From positions 1 to 43,887 of IMG/VR virus record IMGVR_UViG_3300013103_000669: DNA of 43,887 bases. The stretch is one strand, 5' to 3'. The position numbers and the translations under genes were made by a program. The DNA is from a virus. Positions 32,849 to 43,200 of this stretch are shown in pieces (the stretch's first letter is position 1; each line of letters begins with the position of its first letter). Below the pieces are notes generated by a model, which saw only the letters and a list, made by a program, of their open reading frames with translations, did not search any database and was not told the origin of the DNA.

Positions 32849-33194
32849 TTATTCCCCCAAAATTATATATTTCGTTTGGATAATTCATATTTTCTTTTAT
32901 TTTATCAAAATGTTGAATGAAGATCGCATCTACATATTTTGATAAAATTGGAAAAAATGTTTTCTCAATTACGGTATAATGTCTTTCGAATTTACTTTCT
33001 TTATAATAATAAAATTCAATCTGGGGGCGGCCGCTTATTGGGTCAATCTTAAATGGGATATCTAGAATTTCTATCTTCGAATTAAATATAATATCAAAAT
33101 GACCTTTATATCTAAATTCAACTTGGTGAATATTCGTTTTAAATTCAAGTTTTAAACGAACGTCATAGCTTTTCACATCCAATAATTTACCCAC
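32835..33194 (-). CDS. Unknown 119-aa protein overlapping the radical SAM gene
   Basis: Not recognised. Alternating strand-like sequence (VRLKLEFKTNIHQVEFRYKG) and an aromatic segment (IEFYYYKESKFERHY) suggest a small beta-rich domain with a C-terminal helix. The start is GTG at 33194, five bases after GGGG; the next in-frame Met is far downstream. It lies 13 bases after the gp46-like gene. The 14-base overlap with the radical SAM gene indicates coupled translation, making it a possible substrate or partner of that enzyme (inference). Confidence 0.65.
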   Translation of the reverse strand: MGKLLDVKSYDVRLKLEFKTNIHQVEFRYKGHFDIIFNSKIEILDIPFKIDPISGRPQIEFYYYKESKFERHYTVIEKTFFPILSKYVDAIFIQHFDKIKENMNYPNEIYNFGGIIEEN

Positions 33195-33207
33195 AGCCGC
33201 CCCTTAA

Positions 33208-35907
33208 TTAATATTCAAAATTATAAACTTCATCAGCTTCGATTTGGTCAATATGCCGATGAGTAACAATGTTAATTGATTTATCTTCATTCAATATTCG
33301 TCTTAATAAGTTGGAAACATTTACAATATTTTGTTCATCGAGAGCATCGAAAATTTCATCAAACAATAATATGTTTGTTTTAAAACCCTGGATGTTTTCC
33401 TGTAAATCAGATAATGTTAAAATTGTGGCAATGTCAATTAATCTAGTTTGGCCTCCTGAGAAGCCTTCTCTTGAATTAGAATGAGTCACCGTATCATAAA
33501 CATTAACATTTATTTTATCGCGGAATTCTCCAGATTTGTTAGCCTTCATTGTATCAAATGAAACTTTATATCGACCATTGCTCATTTTTTCAAGATATTC
33601 AGAAATTCGCCTATTCATAAATGGAATGGCTTCATCAATTAACATCGATTGAATACCAGATGCTGAAAATCCAGTAACCCAAAATTTTAAAGCTTCTGAC
33701 ATTTTTTTGCCTTCCGCATCTTTATTTTGAATTTCTTTTATATCAGCTAATATTTTATCAACAATGTTTTTGATTTGAAGAGACTTTTCTGTGGTTTCAT
33801 TTATTATTTTTTTATGGTCTTTTATTACGGTTTCATGTGTTCTAATTAATGATCTATTTGATTCAATTTGTCTTATTAAATCATTATTCACTTCAATAAG
33901 TTTCTGCAATTCATCAAGATCATATTTCAATTTTTCATTTTCGGTTTTAACAACAACCCAAGATTCATTATATTGTTTTTCAATATCGTCAATATAACCT
34001 TTTAATTTATTATTTGTTGCGACAATCGCAGAACCCAACCTTTCATCTATTTTTATAATTTCTTTTTCTTTTTTTGCATCCGCTTTAATTATATCTTCAT
34101 TACAAATACTTATTTGTCTCTGTATCAAATCTAATTGTTTATTTCGTGAGATTTCAACATTTTCAATAATTGAAATATTTTCATTGTAATTACTATGAAA
34201 TACATCAGGACACCCAATCGGATATTTGGTTTGCCATTTTTCGCCATCAAATACACAATACAAACTTGTTTCATCATTAATGTAAATATAAAAAATATTA
34301 TCATCAGACGATACAGGAAGAGATTGTTTAAATGTAGCAAACAATTTTACTTCTTGTGATAAATGTAATAACTCATTTTGGTCTACGGCTTTTAATGCTT
34401 CATCTTTAGCCTTTTTATTATTTGAAATATCTAAATTAAGTTGTGTTGTTTGAATTTCAAATTTACTTTTTTCAACTTTGTATTCGGCTTCTATGCTAGC
34501 AATTGTTGCATCTACAGTATTACATTTTTCAGCACTTTCAAGATTTTCTTTTTTCAAGATATCAATTTCATTTAATAATGCAGATGGATCATCCCATTTT
34601 TGTTTACACTGAGGACATATTGATTGTTTGGTCTCAATCAGATGATTGTATTTTCCAATTGCTTCCAAATTTGCATTTATGGTTTGTACAATTAACTCTC
34701 GCTCTTGACTGAGTTTATTATTTTGAGTTACATATAAATTATATGATTTGGTCTGTATTTCTTTTAGTTTTTCTAAATTTTCATTTAACTCAACCAAAAC
34801 TAAATCAAATGAATCTTCCGTATCTTTTTTCAATGTATAAAATTTAGTTACATTTACATGACCTTGTTCATTTGCCATTTTTTGCAATTTGGCTATTTCA
34901 TCGCCGTGTGTATTATTAATAGAATTAATTTGTTTATTTAAATCCAATATTTTTGTATTTGTTATATCACATTCATTTTTATGTTTATCAAAAACTTCCT
35001 GTTTTAACTCAACAGCTTGATTAGTCATGCTTGATATTTTTTTATCACACGCAGTTTGAATAAATGTTATATCTGTAGATCTTTTTGTTGTTAATAATTC
35101 TTGCTTTGCTCTTATATCATTTTGTTTTTCAATTAATTGATTTTGAACTTTTTCAAGATTTGGGTTAGCTGAAATTGTTGTGTTTAATTTATCAATTGTA
35201 GAATCCAATACAACAATAGCTTTTTCTAAATCATATACAGTTTTTAAATTTGTATCTACCGTTAATTTATTATCAGCTATTTGAGTTTCGTGTATGACTT
35301 TCATTGCCCTAAACCGCTCAATTTCATGGACTCCATCATCCAAACTTTCTTGCAATTCTTTTAATTTATTTGAGGCAATTTCTTTATATGTTACATACAT
35401 ATCTAATTGAAGTATTTTTCGAAAGATTTCTTTTTGTTTTGAATCAGGCAAATCCGTAAAGAAATCTTTTACATTTTGCCCAAATAAAATCGTATTGAAA
35501 AATAATTCTTTTGGTACGAGAATTTTTTCCATTTTATTTGTGACTTCCGCAAATCCGCGAGCAATTATTTCACCATTCTCACGAACAAATGCAGTCGACC
35601 CAAATTTTTTATACTTAACATATCGTTCAACTAGGTATTCATTTACAACATCACCATCAGCTACTGTAAATTCACAAGAAACTTTACAATTTTTTCCAGT
35701 TTTATTATTAACAACACTTCCTGATTTTTGCCCGCTCTGTGTTACGCCAAAGCATGAAAAAGGAATAGCTGAAAAAATTGTTGTTTTACCTACACCATTT
35801 GCGCCGGTAATTGAAACTAGTTTATTGTTTTCAAATGTAAATTCCATCGGGTCTTGATACCCGCAATAATTTTCCATGTATACTTTTGTAAAATTTATAA
35901 TCTTCAA
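33208..35907 (-). CDS. 46-like: Recombination endonuclease subunit gp46 / SbcC-Rad50 type ATPase (899 aa)
   Basis: SMC-type ATPase that works with the gp47-like nuclease in DNA end processing, recombination-dependent replication and host DNA breakdown. The Walker A is GANGVGKTTIF (about 35-45). Long coiled coils flank a zinc hook CPQC (about 430-433). The ABC signature is FSGGQTRLIDIA, and Walker B is NILLFDEIFDALDEQN. The start is TTG at 35907 with GGGG nine bases upstream; TTG-AAG gives MKIINFTKV, a normal family N-terminus, and it overlaps the preceding stop (TTGA). Part of a gp47 - small gene - gp46 series as in T4-like phages. Confidence 0.95.
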   Translation of the reverse strand: MKIINFTKVYMENYCGYQDPMEFTFENNKLVSITGANGVGKTTIFSAIPFSCFGVTQSGQKSGSVVNNKTGKNCKVSCEFTVADGDVVNEYLVERYVKYKKFGSTAFVRENGEIIARGFAEVTNKMEKILVPKELFFNTILFGQNVKDFFTDLPDSKQKEIFRKILQLDMYVTYKEIASNKLKELQESLDDGVHEIERFRAMKVIHETQIADNKLTVDTNLKTVYDLEKAIVVLDSTIDKLNTTISANPNLEKVQNQLIEKQNDIRAKQELLTTKRSTDITFIQTACDKKISSMTNQAVELKQEVFDKHKNECDITNTKILDLNKQINSINNTHGDEIAKLQKMANEQGHVNVTKFYTLKKDTEDSFDLVLVELNENLEKLKEIQTKSYNLYVTQNNKLSQERELIVQTINANLEAIGKYNHLIETKQSICPQCKQKWDDPSALLNEIDILKKENLESAEKCNTVDATIASIEAEYKVEKSKFEIQTTQLNLDISNNKKAKDEALKAVDQNELLHLSQEVKLFATFKQSLPVSSDDNIFYIYINDETSLYCVFDGEKWQTKYPIGCPDVFHSNYNENISIIENVEISRNKQLDLIQRQISICNEDIIKADAKKEKEIIKIDERLGSAIVATNNKLKGYIDDIEKQYNESWVVVKTENEKLKYDLDELQKLIEVNNDLIRQIESNRSLIRTHETVIKDHKKIINETTEKSLQIKNIVDKILADIKEIQNKDAEGKKMSEALKFWVTGFSASGIQSMLIDEAIPFMNRRISEYLEKMSNGRYKVSFDTMKANKSGEFRDKINVNVYDTVTHSNSREGFSGGQTRLIDIATILTLSDLQENIQGFKTNILLFDEIFDALDEQNIVNVSNLLRRILNEDKSINIVTHRHIDQIEADEVYNFEY

Positions 35908-36197
35908 TTATTATTTCCCCTTTCATCCGCTATTCTACCCCAATGATAACCAAATTCTTGCGTTAGAAGCCATTTGTTTTGACTTTTGACCTTGGGGTGG
36001 TTATCAATTTTATACCCTGCATTTGCCGTTATATTGTGATAATCGCTCAATTCACAAAATGAATAATTGGCTGAGCTTGGTGAATATCTTATAATAACAA
36101 CCACGGGTTCTTCTTCAGTTCCTAGGACATCTTTATGACGAAATTTGCTAATATCCTTTTCTTTAATTTTTTCAATGTAATCGCTCATATTTTCCAT
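35904..36197 (-). CDS. Small unknown protein between gp47 and gp46 (97 aa)
   Basis: Not recognised. The N-terminus is charged (SDYIEKIKEKDISKFRHKD), then PVVVIIRYSPSSANYSFCEL suggests a beta hairpin, with an aromatic C-terminus. T4-like phages also carry small genes between 47 and 46 (46.1-type), a positional parallel only. The first ATG at 36197 has no clear ribosome site; ATG at 36188 (MSDYIEK) may be the real start. It starts four bases after the gp47 stop and overlaps gp46 by four. Confidence 0.65.
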   Translation of the reverse strand: MENMSDYIEKIKEKDISKFRHKDVLGTEEEPVVVIIRYSPSSANYSFCELSDYHNITANAGYKIDNHPKVKSQNKWLLTQEFGYHWGRIADERGNNN

Positions 36198-36201
36198 ATC
36201 A

Positions 36202-37218
36202 TTAAGTTGTCACAGAATTAATAATATGAATCCCCGCAGATATATAATATTCCATATCATCTTCCGGGATTTCTTTTATTTCACAATAGGCTTTTAATTT
36301 TGCAGCCTCATCCATATCTGATGTAATTCCGCGATTTGTAATATCAACATCTCGTTTATCAATAATACGAAATTCACCATCATCAACATCAAGTTCTGTG
36401 TTTGTCAAAATTTCAAGGGATACAACATGCCCTTCATCTTTCAATTTCTTTGCTTCAACAATGACTTCATTTACATCGGTTGTTTCATCAATTTTAAATT
36501 GGTAAAACTTTTTATATCCCTCAGTTGAAATACTTAATATTTCATGTGTTTCAAAGTTGACATCCAAAAACCGCTTGTCTTCATTCTTTTCACCCATATC
36601 TAATTGTATTGGTGAACCAACATAATACAATGTGGTATTCCCTTTTACAATTTCCTGGGGTTTGTGATAATGACCCAATAAAACATGGTTGTATTGTTTC
36701 AAATCTTTCATTCCCAAATCTGAAACAATTGAAATACCAGAAGATAGTGATGCTTCATTCAACCCAAAATGCGAAATAAGATAATCACATTTTTTGTGGG
36801 TTGTAACATTTTTAATCATTTTGTAATTCCACGCTACCATATAAATATTTTCAATTTCAAGGGTATTGTGGATAACGGTTACATTTAATTCTCTGGATAA
36901 AGATTTCAAAGCAGATACACCATCACCACTCATTTTTGAATGATCATGATTTCCATCAATTAAATAAAAATGAATACCTGGGAAATCTCTAATTACATTG
37001 ACAAATGTTGCCATTGCCAAAGAATGAATTATACTTTTATTGTGAAATATATCGCCAGCAACAATACAATTATCAATTTGATTATCAATTGCATATTGTA
37101 AAATTGAACCGCGAAAGACTTTATCAATATAATAAAGTCTTTCGTGCAAATCATTTTCCACAATTGGGTCAGACCCATACAATGAAAAATGCAGATCGCC
37201 TGTAACAACTGCTCTCAT
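36202..37218 (-). CDS. 47-like: Recombination nuclease subunit gp47 / SbcD-Mre11 type (338 aa)
   Basis: Calcineurin-like metallophosphoesterase partner of gp46. Phosphoesterase motifs in order: VTGDLHFS (near residue 5), VAGDIFHNK (about 50), IDGNHDHSK (about 87), then ISHFGLNE and LLGHYHKPQE (about 145-190), giving the metal-binding Asp, His and Asn set. The 338-aa length matches T4 gp47. ATG 37218 has GGAG; it overlaps the upstream 61-aa gene's stop (ATGA). Confidence 0.95.
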   Translation of the reverse strand: MRAVVTGDLHFSLYGSDPIVENDLHERLYYIDKVFRGSILQYAIDNQIDNCIVAGDIFHNKSIIHSLAMATFVNVIRDFPGIHFYLIDGNHDHSKMSGDGVSALKSLSRELNVTVIHNTLEIENIYMVAWNYKMIKNVTTHKKCDYLISHFGLNEASLSSGISIVSDLGMKDLKQYNHVLLGHYHKPQEIVKGNTTLYYVGSPIQLDMGEKNEDKRFLDVNFETHEILSISTEGYKKFYQFKIDETTDVNEVIVEAKKLKDEGHVVSLEILTNTELDVDDGEFRIIDKRDVDITNRGITSDMDEAAKLKAYCEIKEIPEDDMEYYISAGIHIINSVTT

Positions 37219-37400
37219 TTTGTCTCCTCTATTATACTTTTCTTCAATTTATAATTTTTATAATAATTAAATTCTGCAAGAGCTGTTTCATATGATGTTT
37301 GATTAATTATTTGTGTATTCCACCAAATTCCTAAAAATTTACGTTGAACAGAATATTCTGTGCTAGATCCATCTTCTATTTTTACCAATCTGCATTTCAT
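37215..37400 (-). CDS. Small unknown protein (61 aa)
   Basis: Not recognised by name. VQRKFLGIWWNTQI followed by a helical AEFNYYKNYKLKK is a style common in small T4-like phage proteins. It lies seven bases after the 98-aa gene and overlaps gp47 by four bases (ATGA). No strong ribosome site, so coupling is likely. Confidence 0.65.
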   Translation of the reverse strand: MKCRLVKIEDGSSTEYSVQRKFLGIWWNTQIINQTSYETALAEFNYYKNYKLKKSIIEETK

Positions 37401-37407
37401 TGATTTA

Positions 37408-37704
37408 TCACCATGACCTGTAAACTCTAAGAGCTTGTTTTAGTTCACTATCCGGATCCGTAAAAATATCATTGACATTAATAGCCCATTCATTGAGCGC
37501 CTGAAGTTCGCTTATTGCACCTTCATACAAATCTTTAAATAGTGCACCTTTATTAAACTCTATTTGCTTTTTATATTTATCGGTTCTTTTGATAATGAAT
37601 TTTTCAAAATCTTTAATTAATTTTTCATGATATTTTTTTAAATCTTTTCTCAATCTAAGACGATTGTTTTTATCAAATTCTTTTAGCGTCAATGTAGTAA
37701 TCAT
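37408..37704 (-). CDS. Small helical unknown protein (98 aa)
   Basis: Not recognised. Strongly helical and basic (RLRLRKDLKKYHEKLIKDFE), then ALFKDLYEGAISELQALNEW, probably a short coiled-coil or helix-bundle protein. A good AAGGAG site precedes ATG 37704. It starts nine bases after the helicase gene. Confidence 0.7.
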   Translation of the reverse strand: MITTLTLKEFDKNNRLRLRKDLKKYHEKLIKDFEKFIIKRTDKYKKQIEFNKGALFKDLYEGAISELQALNEWAINVNDIFTDPDSELKQALRVYRSW

Positions 37705-37713
37705 TTTTGCTCC

Positions 37714-39141
37714 TTAATCCAAACTCCTTGCTTGAATCTCATTTATAGATTTTCTAACCATATCTTTATCATAATGGAAAAATAATACATCCCACCCCTT
37801 TTCAATATAATAATTATAACGATTCTTCCAAAAGGGGAATCTCATTTGTTTTGTTTTATAATCAACAAAATCAAAAATGATTGGTTGATCTTTTCCTGGG
37901 TGAGTTCTAACAATTCTTCCTGCTGCTTGGATGATGTTTGAAATATTCGATGTCAAAATCATTGCATCCTTCCAAGGAGCATCAACACCATCTCGCATTT
38001 TACCAGGTGTTGTAAAAACTATTTTCTTTGTTAATACACTATTACCAACCCCACCTGTAAATTTAGCAACATCCTGGGTTGAATAATGATCCATAAATAC
38101 ATCAATATCTTTTATACGCTCAAGCATCATAACAATATTTCTATCACGCTGAATACACAAATCCAAAATATCTTTTGAAACTTTGTAAAATGGTTTGGAT
38201 TTATTATACAAATTATAATACCGAGCATATTGGAATACATTACCCCAATTTAAATATCTATACCTTTTCGATATATTAATTTCAAAATCAAAAAGGCAAA
38301 CAAAAACTTTTGGTGACATTGTATCTGTTGCAAATTGATCACAATTATAAACTTCACCGAGATGCTGTAAAAGATAACCATACCCAACTTTTCGTTGCGG
38401 CGTTGCGCTGAGTCCTATTACCCTTTTTGCAGGAACCATTAATGACGCCTTTGAAAATTCTGGGGCACCAACTGCTGTATGAACTTCGTCTGCAATAAAC
38501 AAACCAATTCCAGAATTTTTCATTACTATTTCAAATTCGGGCAATGCTTTTTTTATAATTGAAACAATGGTTTGTGGTGTAGCAAGAATAATTGATTTTG
38601 TTTCAATTATCTCTTTGTATTTAGAACTCTTCAAAACCCCAATATCGTCTTTTGAGGCATTTGTGAATTGAAGCAACCTATCAATCCATTGTTCAACTAA
38701 AGCGGATCTATGGGTCAATATTAAGGTTTTTAAACCTAATTTACACATGGCAGCGATTGCGATAACAGTTTTACCGGAACCCGGCCCAAGTTGCAAAATA
38801 CATTCCGGATTATCTATAAGGTAATCTACGGCATGAAACTGCATTTTATTTCTGAGCTCCCCAACAAAACTAACTGATATAGGTTTTGGAATATTTTCAT
38901 TTGCTGGAATATTAGAAACCCCAACAAAATCTTTTAACGGATAAAATCTGGGGACGTAGAGATAGTTTTCGGTTTCTATAAAATATTTTATTTGATTTTC
39001 TTCAATATCATCACCAATGGGCGTTGAACCAAAACCTTTATTCTCGGTAGTCAAGCTATCCCTAATAGCGGAATATATTGTCGGATTAATCTGCCGAGGT
39101 ATTTTATAACAAGTGTCGAAAACTATCTCTACATTTTTCAT
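37714..39141 (-). CDS. uvsW-like: UvsW-like SF2 DNA helicase (475 aa)
   Basis: Helicase of the Rad25/XPB/UvsW type, used in T4 to unwind branched DNA and R-loops and switch replication mode. Motif I GPGSGKT (119-125), Ia ILTHRSALVEQW, motif II ADEVH (217-221), motif III GLSATPQRK (about 243-251) and motif VI QAAGRIVRTHPGK are in order, followed by the IIFDFVDY typical of this group. The roughly 90-residue N-terminal region includes the small domain seen in UvsW. It begins five bases after the HNH-QueD gene's stop, with a weak GGTGA site. Confidence 0.93.
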   Translation of the reverse strand: MKNVEIVFDTCYKIPRQINPTIYSAIRDSLTTENKGFGSTPIGDDIEENQIKYFIETENYLYVPRFYPLKDFVGVSNIPANENIPKPISVSFVGELRNKMQFHAVDYLIDNPECILQLGPGSGKTVIAIAAMCKLGLKTLILTHRSALVEQWIDRLLQFTNASKDDIGVLKSSKYKEIIETKSIILATPQTIVSIIKKALPEFEIVMKNSGIGLFIADEVHTAVGAPEFSKASLMVPAKRVIGLSATPQRKVGYGYLLQHLGEVYNCDQFATDTMSPKVFVCLFDFEINISKRYRYLNWGNVFQYARYYNLYNKSKPFYKVSKDILDLCIQRDRNIVMMLERIKDIDVFMDHYSTQDVAKFTGGVGNSVLTKKIVFTTPGKMRDGVDAPWKDAMILTSNISNIIQAAGRIVRTHPGKDQPIIFDFVDYKTKQMRFPFWKNRYNYYIEKGWDVLFFHYDKDMVRKSINEIQARSLD

Positions 39142-39146
39142 AATTT

Positions 39147-40235
39147 TTATTCACCAACATCAATTGATTTTAATAATGATAACATACCAGACCAATCTAA
39201 TTCAGCCATGCTATCTCGTGATTCCCATAAGCGTATTGTATGAATGCCTTTTAGCAGGCCCTCGAACATCAATTTTTCCCAAACCCAAATTAAAATATTT
39301 TCTGCGGTAGGGTTAAATAAATTTTCATTTAAATTACTATGATCCAAAACATCAATAACATATTTTTTTACACATTTTTTAAGATCTGAAAAATCCATTA
39401 CCATACCGGTATCAGGATTAATACGTTTACGAACAACCACTTCTAATTTCCACTCATGTCCATGTAAGTATTGACACAGACCCTCGTGAAATGGCAATTG
39501 GTGTGCAGCCGCGAAATAAAATGTTTTACCAATTGCCACATACGGTCTTTTGGTTCGAGAATAATGATATTTCATATGACAAGGAACACACAATGGCTCT
39601 AAATTTGAAGGCAAGAAATTTTTATGATTTTCATCAATATGATGAATATTCATATTTCCATCTTTATTTTCACATCCGCATAATGAACATACATTAATAT
39701 CTTGAAAACCAGATAAAAATTCAGCAAAATAAGTTTTCCCAATATAAGCGAGAGAATGTTTTGAAGCATCAAAATTTGGGCGTTCCGCACCATGTTTATT
39801 TAACATACCATTTATTCGATCTGCGTATGTACCATATTCCCATAATTCTTTTACGGTTTGTGATATTTTTTCTTTAACACCCGGTTTATGCACCGGATTT
39901 CCCAAACCCTGCCTTGTTTTTCCCAATGCTTTTCTTGGATTCAATCCCAGATCTTTAATTCGCTGACGTATTTTTCCAGCAACATAATAACGATCTAACC
40001 ATGGATATTGAGTTCGCACAATTTCATTTATTTCAATTCCCAATTTCGTTTCCGCAATTGGGTCGATTATATTGTTTAAAATATTATTGATTTCATTATT
40101 AAAATCAATATGTTTTGCATCTTTATTTTTTGTGATATGTGCAAATAAATTTATACATTGTTTTTGACAAACTGGGCAAATTAAATATTCTCCGTTTGTC
40201 AACAAAGTATCTTTTAATCTCTCAATAGCATTCAT
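39147..40235 (-). CDS. queD-like: HNH homing-endonuclease-like region fused to QueD (362 aa)
   Basis: Residues 234-362 are QueD (6-carboxy-tetrahydropterin synthase): FYFAAAHQLP (His245), CQYLHGHEW (Cys254, His258, His260), GMVMDFSDLK, LDHSNLNE (Asp298, His299) and RLWES (Glu338). This is a full zinc and catalytic set. Residues 1-230 are different: a CPVC...H zinc-finger-like start (19-41), a NUMOD3-like stretch GKTRQGLGNP with KEKISQTVKELW, and an HNH core CSLCGCENK...IHHIDENHKNF...CVPCH. QueD alone is about 120 aa, so this is a fusion or an in-frame capture of a homing endonuclease. No internal ribosome site was seen. AGGGGG precedes ATG 40235; the ATGA overlaps the topoisomerase stop. Confidence 0.9.
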   Translation of the reverse strand: MNAIERLKDTLLTNGEYLICPVCQKQCINLFAHITKNKDAKHIDFNNEINNILNNIIDPIAETKLGIEINEIVRTQYPWLDRYYVAGKIRQRIKDLGLNPRKALGKTRQGLGNPVHKPGVKEKISQTVKELWEYGTYADRINGMLNKHGAERPNFDASKHSLAYIGKTYFAEFLSGFQDINVCSLCGCENKDGNMNIHHIDENHKNFLPSNLEPLCVPCHMKYHYSRTKRPYVAIGKTFYFAAAHQLPFHEGLCQYLHGHEWKLEVVVRKRINPDTGMVMDFSDLKKCVKKYVIDVLDHSNLNENLFNPTAENILIWVWEKLMFEGLLKGIHTIRLWESRDSMAELDWSGMLSLLKSIDVGE

Positions 40236-43200
40236 TGCAATCCCCCTAAAACTTTTTTATTAAATTCTTTATAATTAGCTACAACATTCTTTTTTATATC
40301 ATTCTTTATTATGTTAAGATTTTTCAAGTTCTTATCTAAAGATACTTTATCAATTTTTATTCGCAAGATTTTGCTGATTGTATATTTTCTAAGAATATCT
40401 AAAATAAAATCTTCAGGTTCATTTATCAATTTTGATAATAATGCAGCAACTTTAGCATCATCATAATCTGAACCATTATTAAAATATGTTGGTATACGAT
40501 CTCTTATTTTTGCAAGCACATCAAGAGTATAAATATCACTTTCAATTTTTGTAATCTGGGATGTAATACTTTCGGTAAAATGCTCTACATATAATTCATA
40601 CGTTTTCAAAAGCATTATATCCACAGACATAATTTTTAATACATATGCTTTATTATCAACAAGATCAATTTGATAATTTAAAAATGATATTTGTGACGTA
40701 ACACATTTTTCTAATAACTTCACCATTGTTTTGAATAAATCATCAACCTTTCTTTTTCTATCAGGGTCAACAACAAATTCAATTTGAGTTCCAACTTCAC
40801 CGCTTGACTGATCCATATACAAAAATTCTTTTCCCAAAACTGCTTTCTCAATTTTGGAAAATGAAATATTCGGTGGGATGGATCTTAAAATCGCTTTTCG
40901 TTTTGTTTTTGATACATCAATAACACCGCGATATTTAATAATACCTTTACCAGTTGTTAATAATTCAATAGCTTGTTGCTTATCAGGAATGATTTTACAC
41001 CCAAATGTTTTTGGATAAATAATTGGTTCGCTTTTTCTTTCTCCAATTAGCCACATCAATCGTTTGAATAAATCACCAATATCATATGTGGGAACTGTAG
41101 TTTTTACACCAAAACCAATACCCGTTATATAATTTTCACTAAATAAACAAAATGGAAAAGGTGTCGGGATATATTCAGGTTCGAAGTATCCTTTCATCTC
41201 ACCCTCAACCATCGGGGCAAATTTCATAAATTCAAATGCCATTGAAATTGATCTTGATAAACGAGCTTCTGTATAACGAGGAGCCGCAGCACCAATCTTT
41301 TCAACACCTAAATTTGTACCAAAATTACCCTGTCCAGTCATAAAATTTTGACCAACTAATTGGCATAGAGTGCCGTAAATGCTCGAGTTGTGAGCAACCA
41401 CACATTGAATGGTTTGTTTGCCATCAATTTTTGTTTCATGGCCAACAATTAACATATTCTCCAAACCATTTACTGTAAAATCATACATTGGTTCATAAAT
41501 TGTAGTTTCTTCAATTTCAATTTTTTCAACAAATGTAAAAATCTGTTGAATTGTTTCATTTAAATAATTTTTATAGCTGCCGTACACAGACATATTATCA
41601 ATAAGATGTAATTGCCCCCTTGCCCCAACATCACGTAATGTTAAATCAAGGGTCCTATCCCATTCATTTTCACCTGGGACACGGCCTGCTTTAGATAAAA
41701 TAAAATGAATTATTGCTCTATTGAGAGCGCTTGTTTTAAAATCAAAATCATCTGCAAAACCACAATGATTATCTTTCGATTGTTGTTCCTTCAATATAAG
41801 ATTTCCACCGATTGCTTCAAAGAAGGATGTGTGTTTATATACATCATGCAAGTCAATTAATTCTTCAAACTTTATAAAATAACCTTTTTCTTTTAGGGTA
41901 TTTAAATATGTTCCATTATACACTTTATCTCGATGCAGCACATAATTAACTTCATTAATATCTATTTCATTTTCATTTAAATAATCCAATACTTTAAATG
42001 CTTTCAATAAACAATGATGTTTATTGATAATTGCCATTTTTTGTTTATTTAAATTTTTAATATACTCTGAAATAATAGGGTCGGATTTCATTGTTTCCCG
42101 GCCTTTTGCAAGAGCTTCTAAAGCAAAACCATCATCTACATGAATTTTTGCATGTTCAGCTCTGGTTATCAAATCCAGATTAATTGAATTATTATTTAAT
42201 CTATTTTTATCAATATGGTGTCTAACCATACCTATTGTAAATTGTTCATATTGATATAATTCCCACAATGAAAGTAATGTGCTTTTATATTCAGCCATTC
42301 CTTTTGCTCGACAATATAGATTACACAATTTTAAATTTACACCGGCTGTATTTTTTTCCGGTTCTAAAAATGCAGTCATGCCCAGGAATACATCACCATA
42401 TACCAACTTTTCAGCTTTAACCCACCCTTTATCAAATATATAAAAAGGGTGGTTATTTGTACATTTGATAATTGAACCATTATTTAAATAAATGTTATAA
42501 ATTCTTTTGGTTCGTTGACCAATTCTAAAATTTGTAGCAGTCGCATATTTGAATCTCCCATCAGATGGGTCAAATGCGTAAACTTCAACATCTTGTTGAT
42601 CTTTGTATAATTGACGTATAGTTTTAATTTCACCATTTGTCAATAGAACACGAGTATTTCCATGTAAGCAATCACCATGCGGATGATAACGCATAGCATG
42701 ACCGACTATTGTAGCAGATTTTGCAAATTTATCTTTTGCCATTTCATATGCTGAAAATAAAACACGTCTTTCAACAGGACGTAAACCATCTGCATAAAAT
42801 GGAATCATTCTTTCCATATTTACATGGTTGCCATATTTTCGATAATTATGACGAATGAAATTATCAATTCGATCATATGCTTCTTCATAATCAGTTTCAA
42901 AATCTTCAACTAATTTTCGTTTTACAGATGAATCTTTCAATAACAATATCAAATCTGCCATTACTTCATCATCCCAACGAATTTGTGTAAGACTTCTTTT
43001 TTGTTCATTTAACAAACATTCTTTTAAATCAATTGGGTTAAATTCACCCAATCCTTTAAATCTAAATATCTTTAATTTATCTTTAGCTGCTTTATCTAAT
43101 TGTTCATTTGACCAAATCGGAACAAATTCTTTTTTAATTCTGGTTCCATACAAAGGAGTATTTGCAATATAATACCTTCCACTTTTAATAATTTCAGGTG

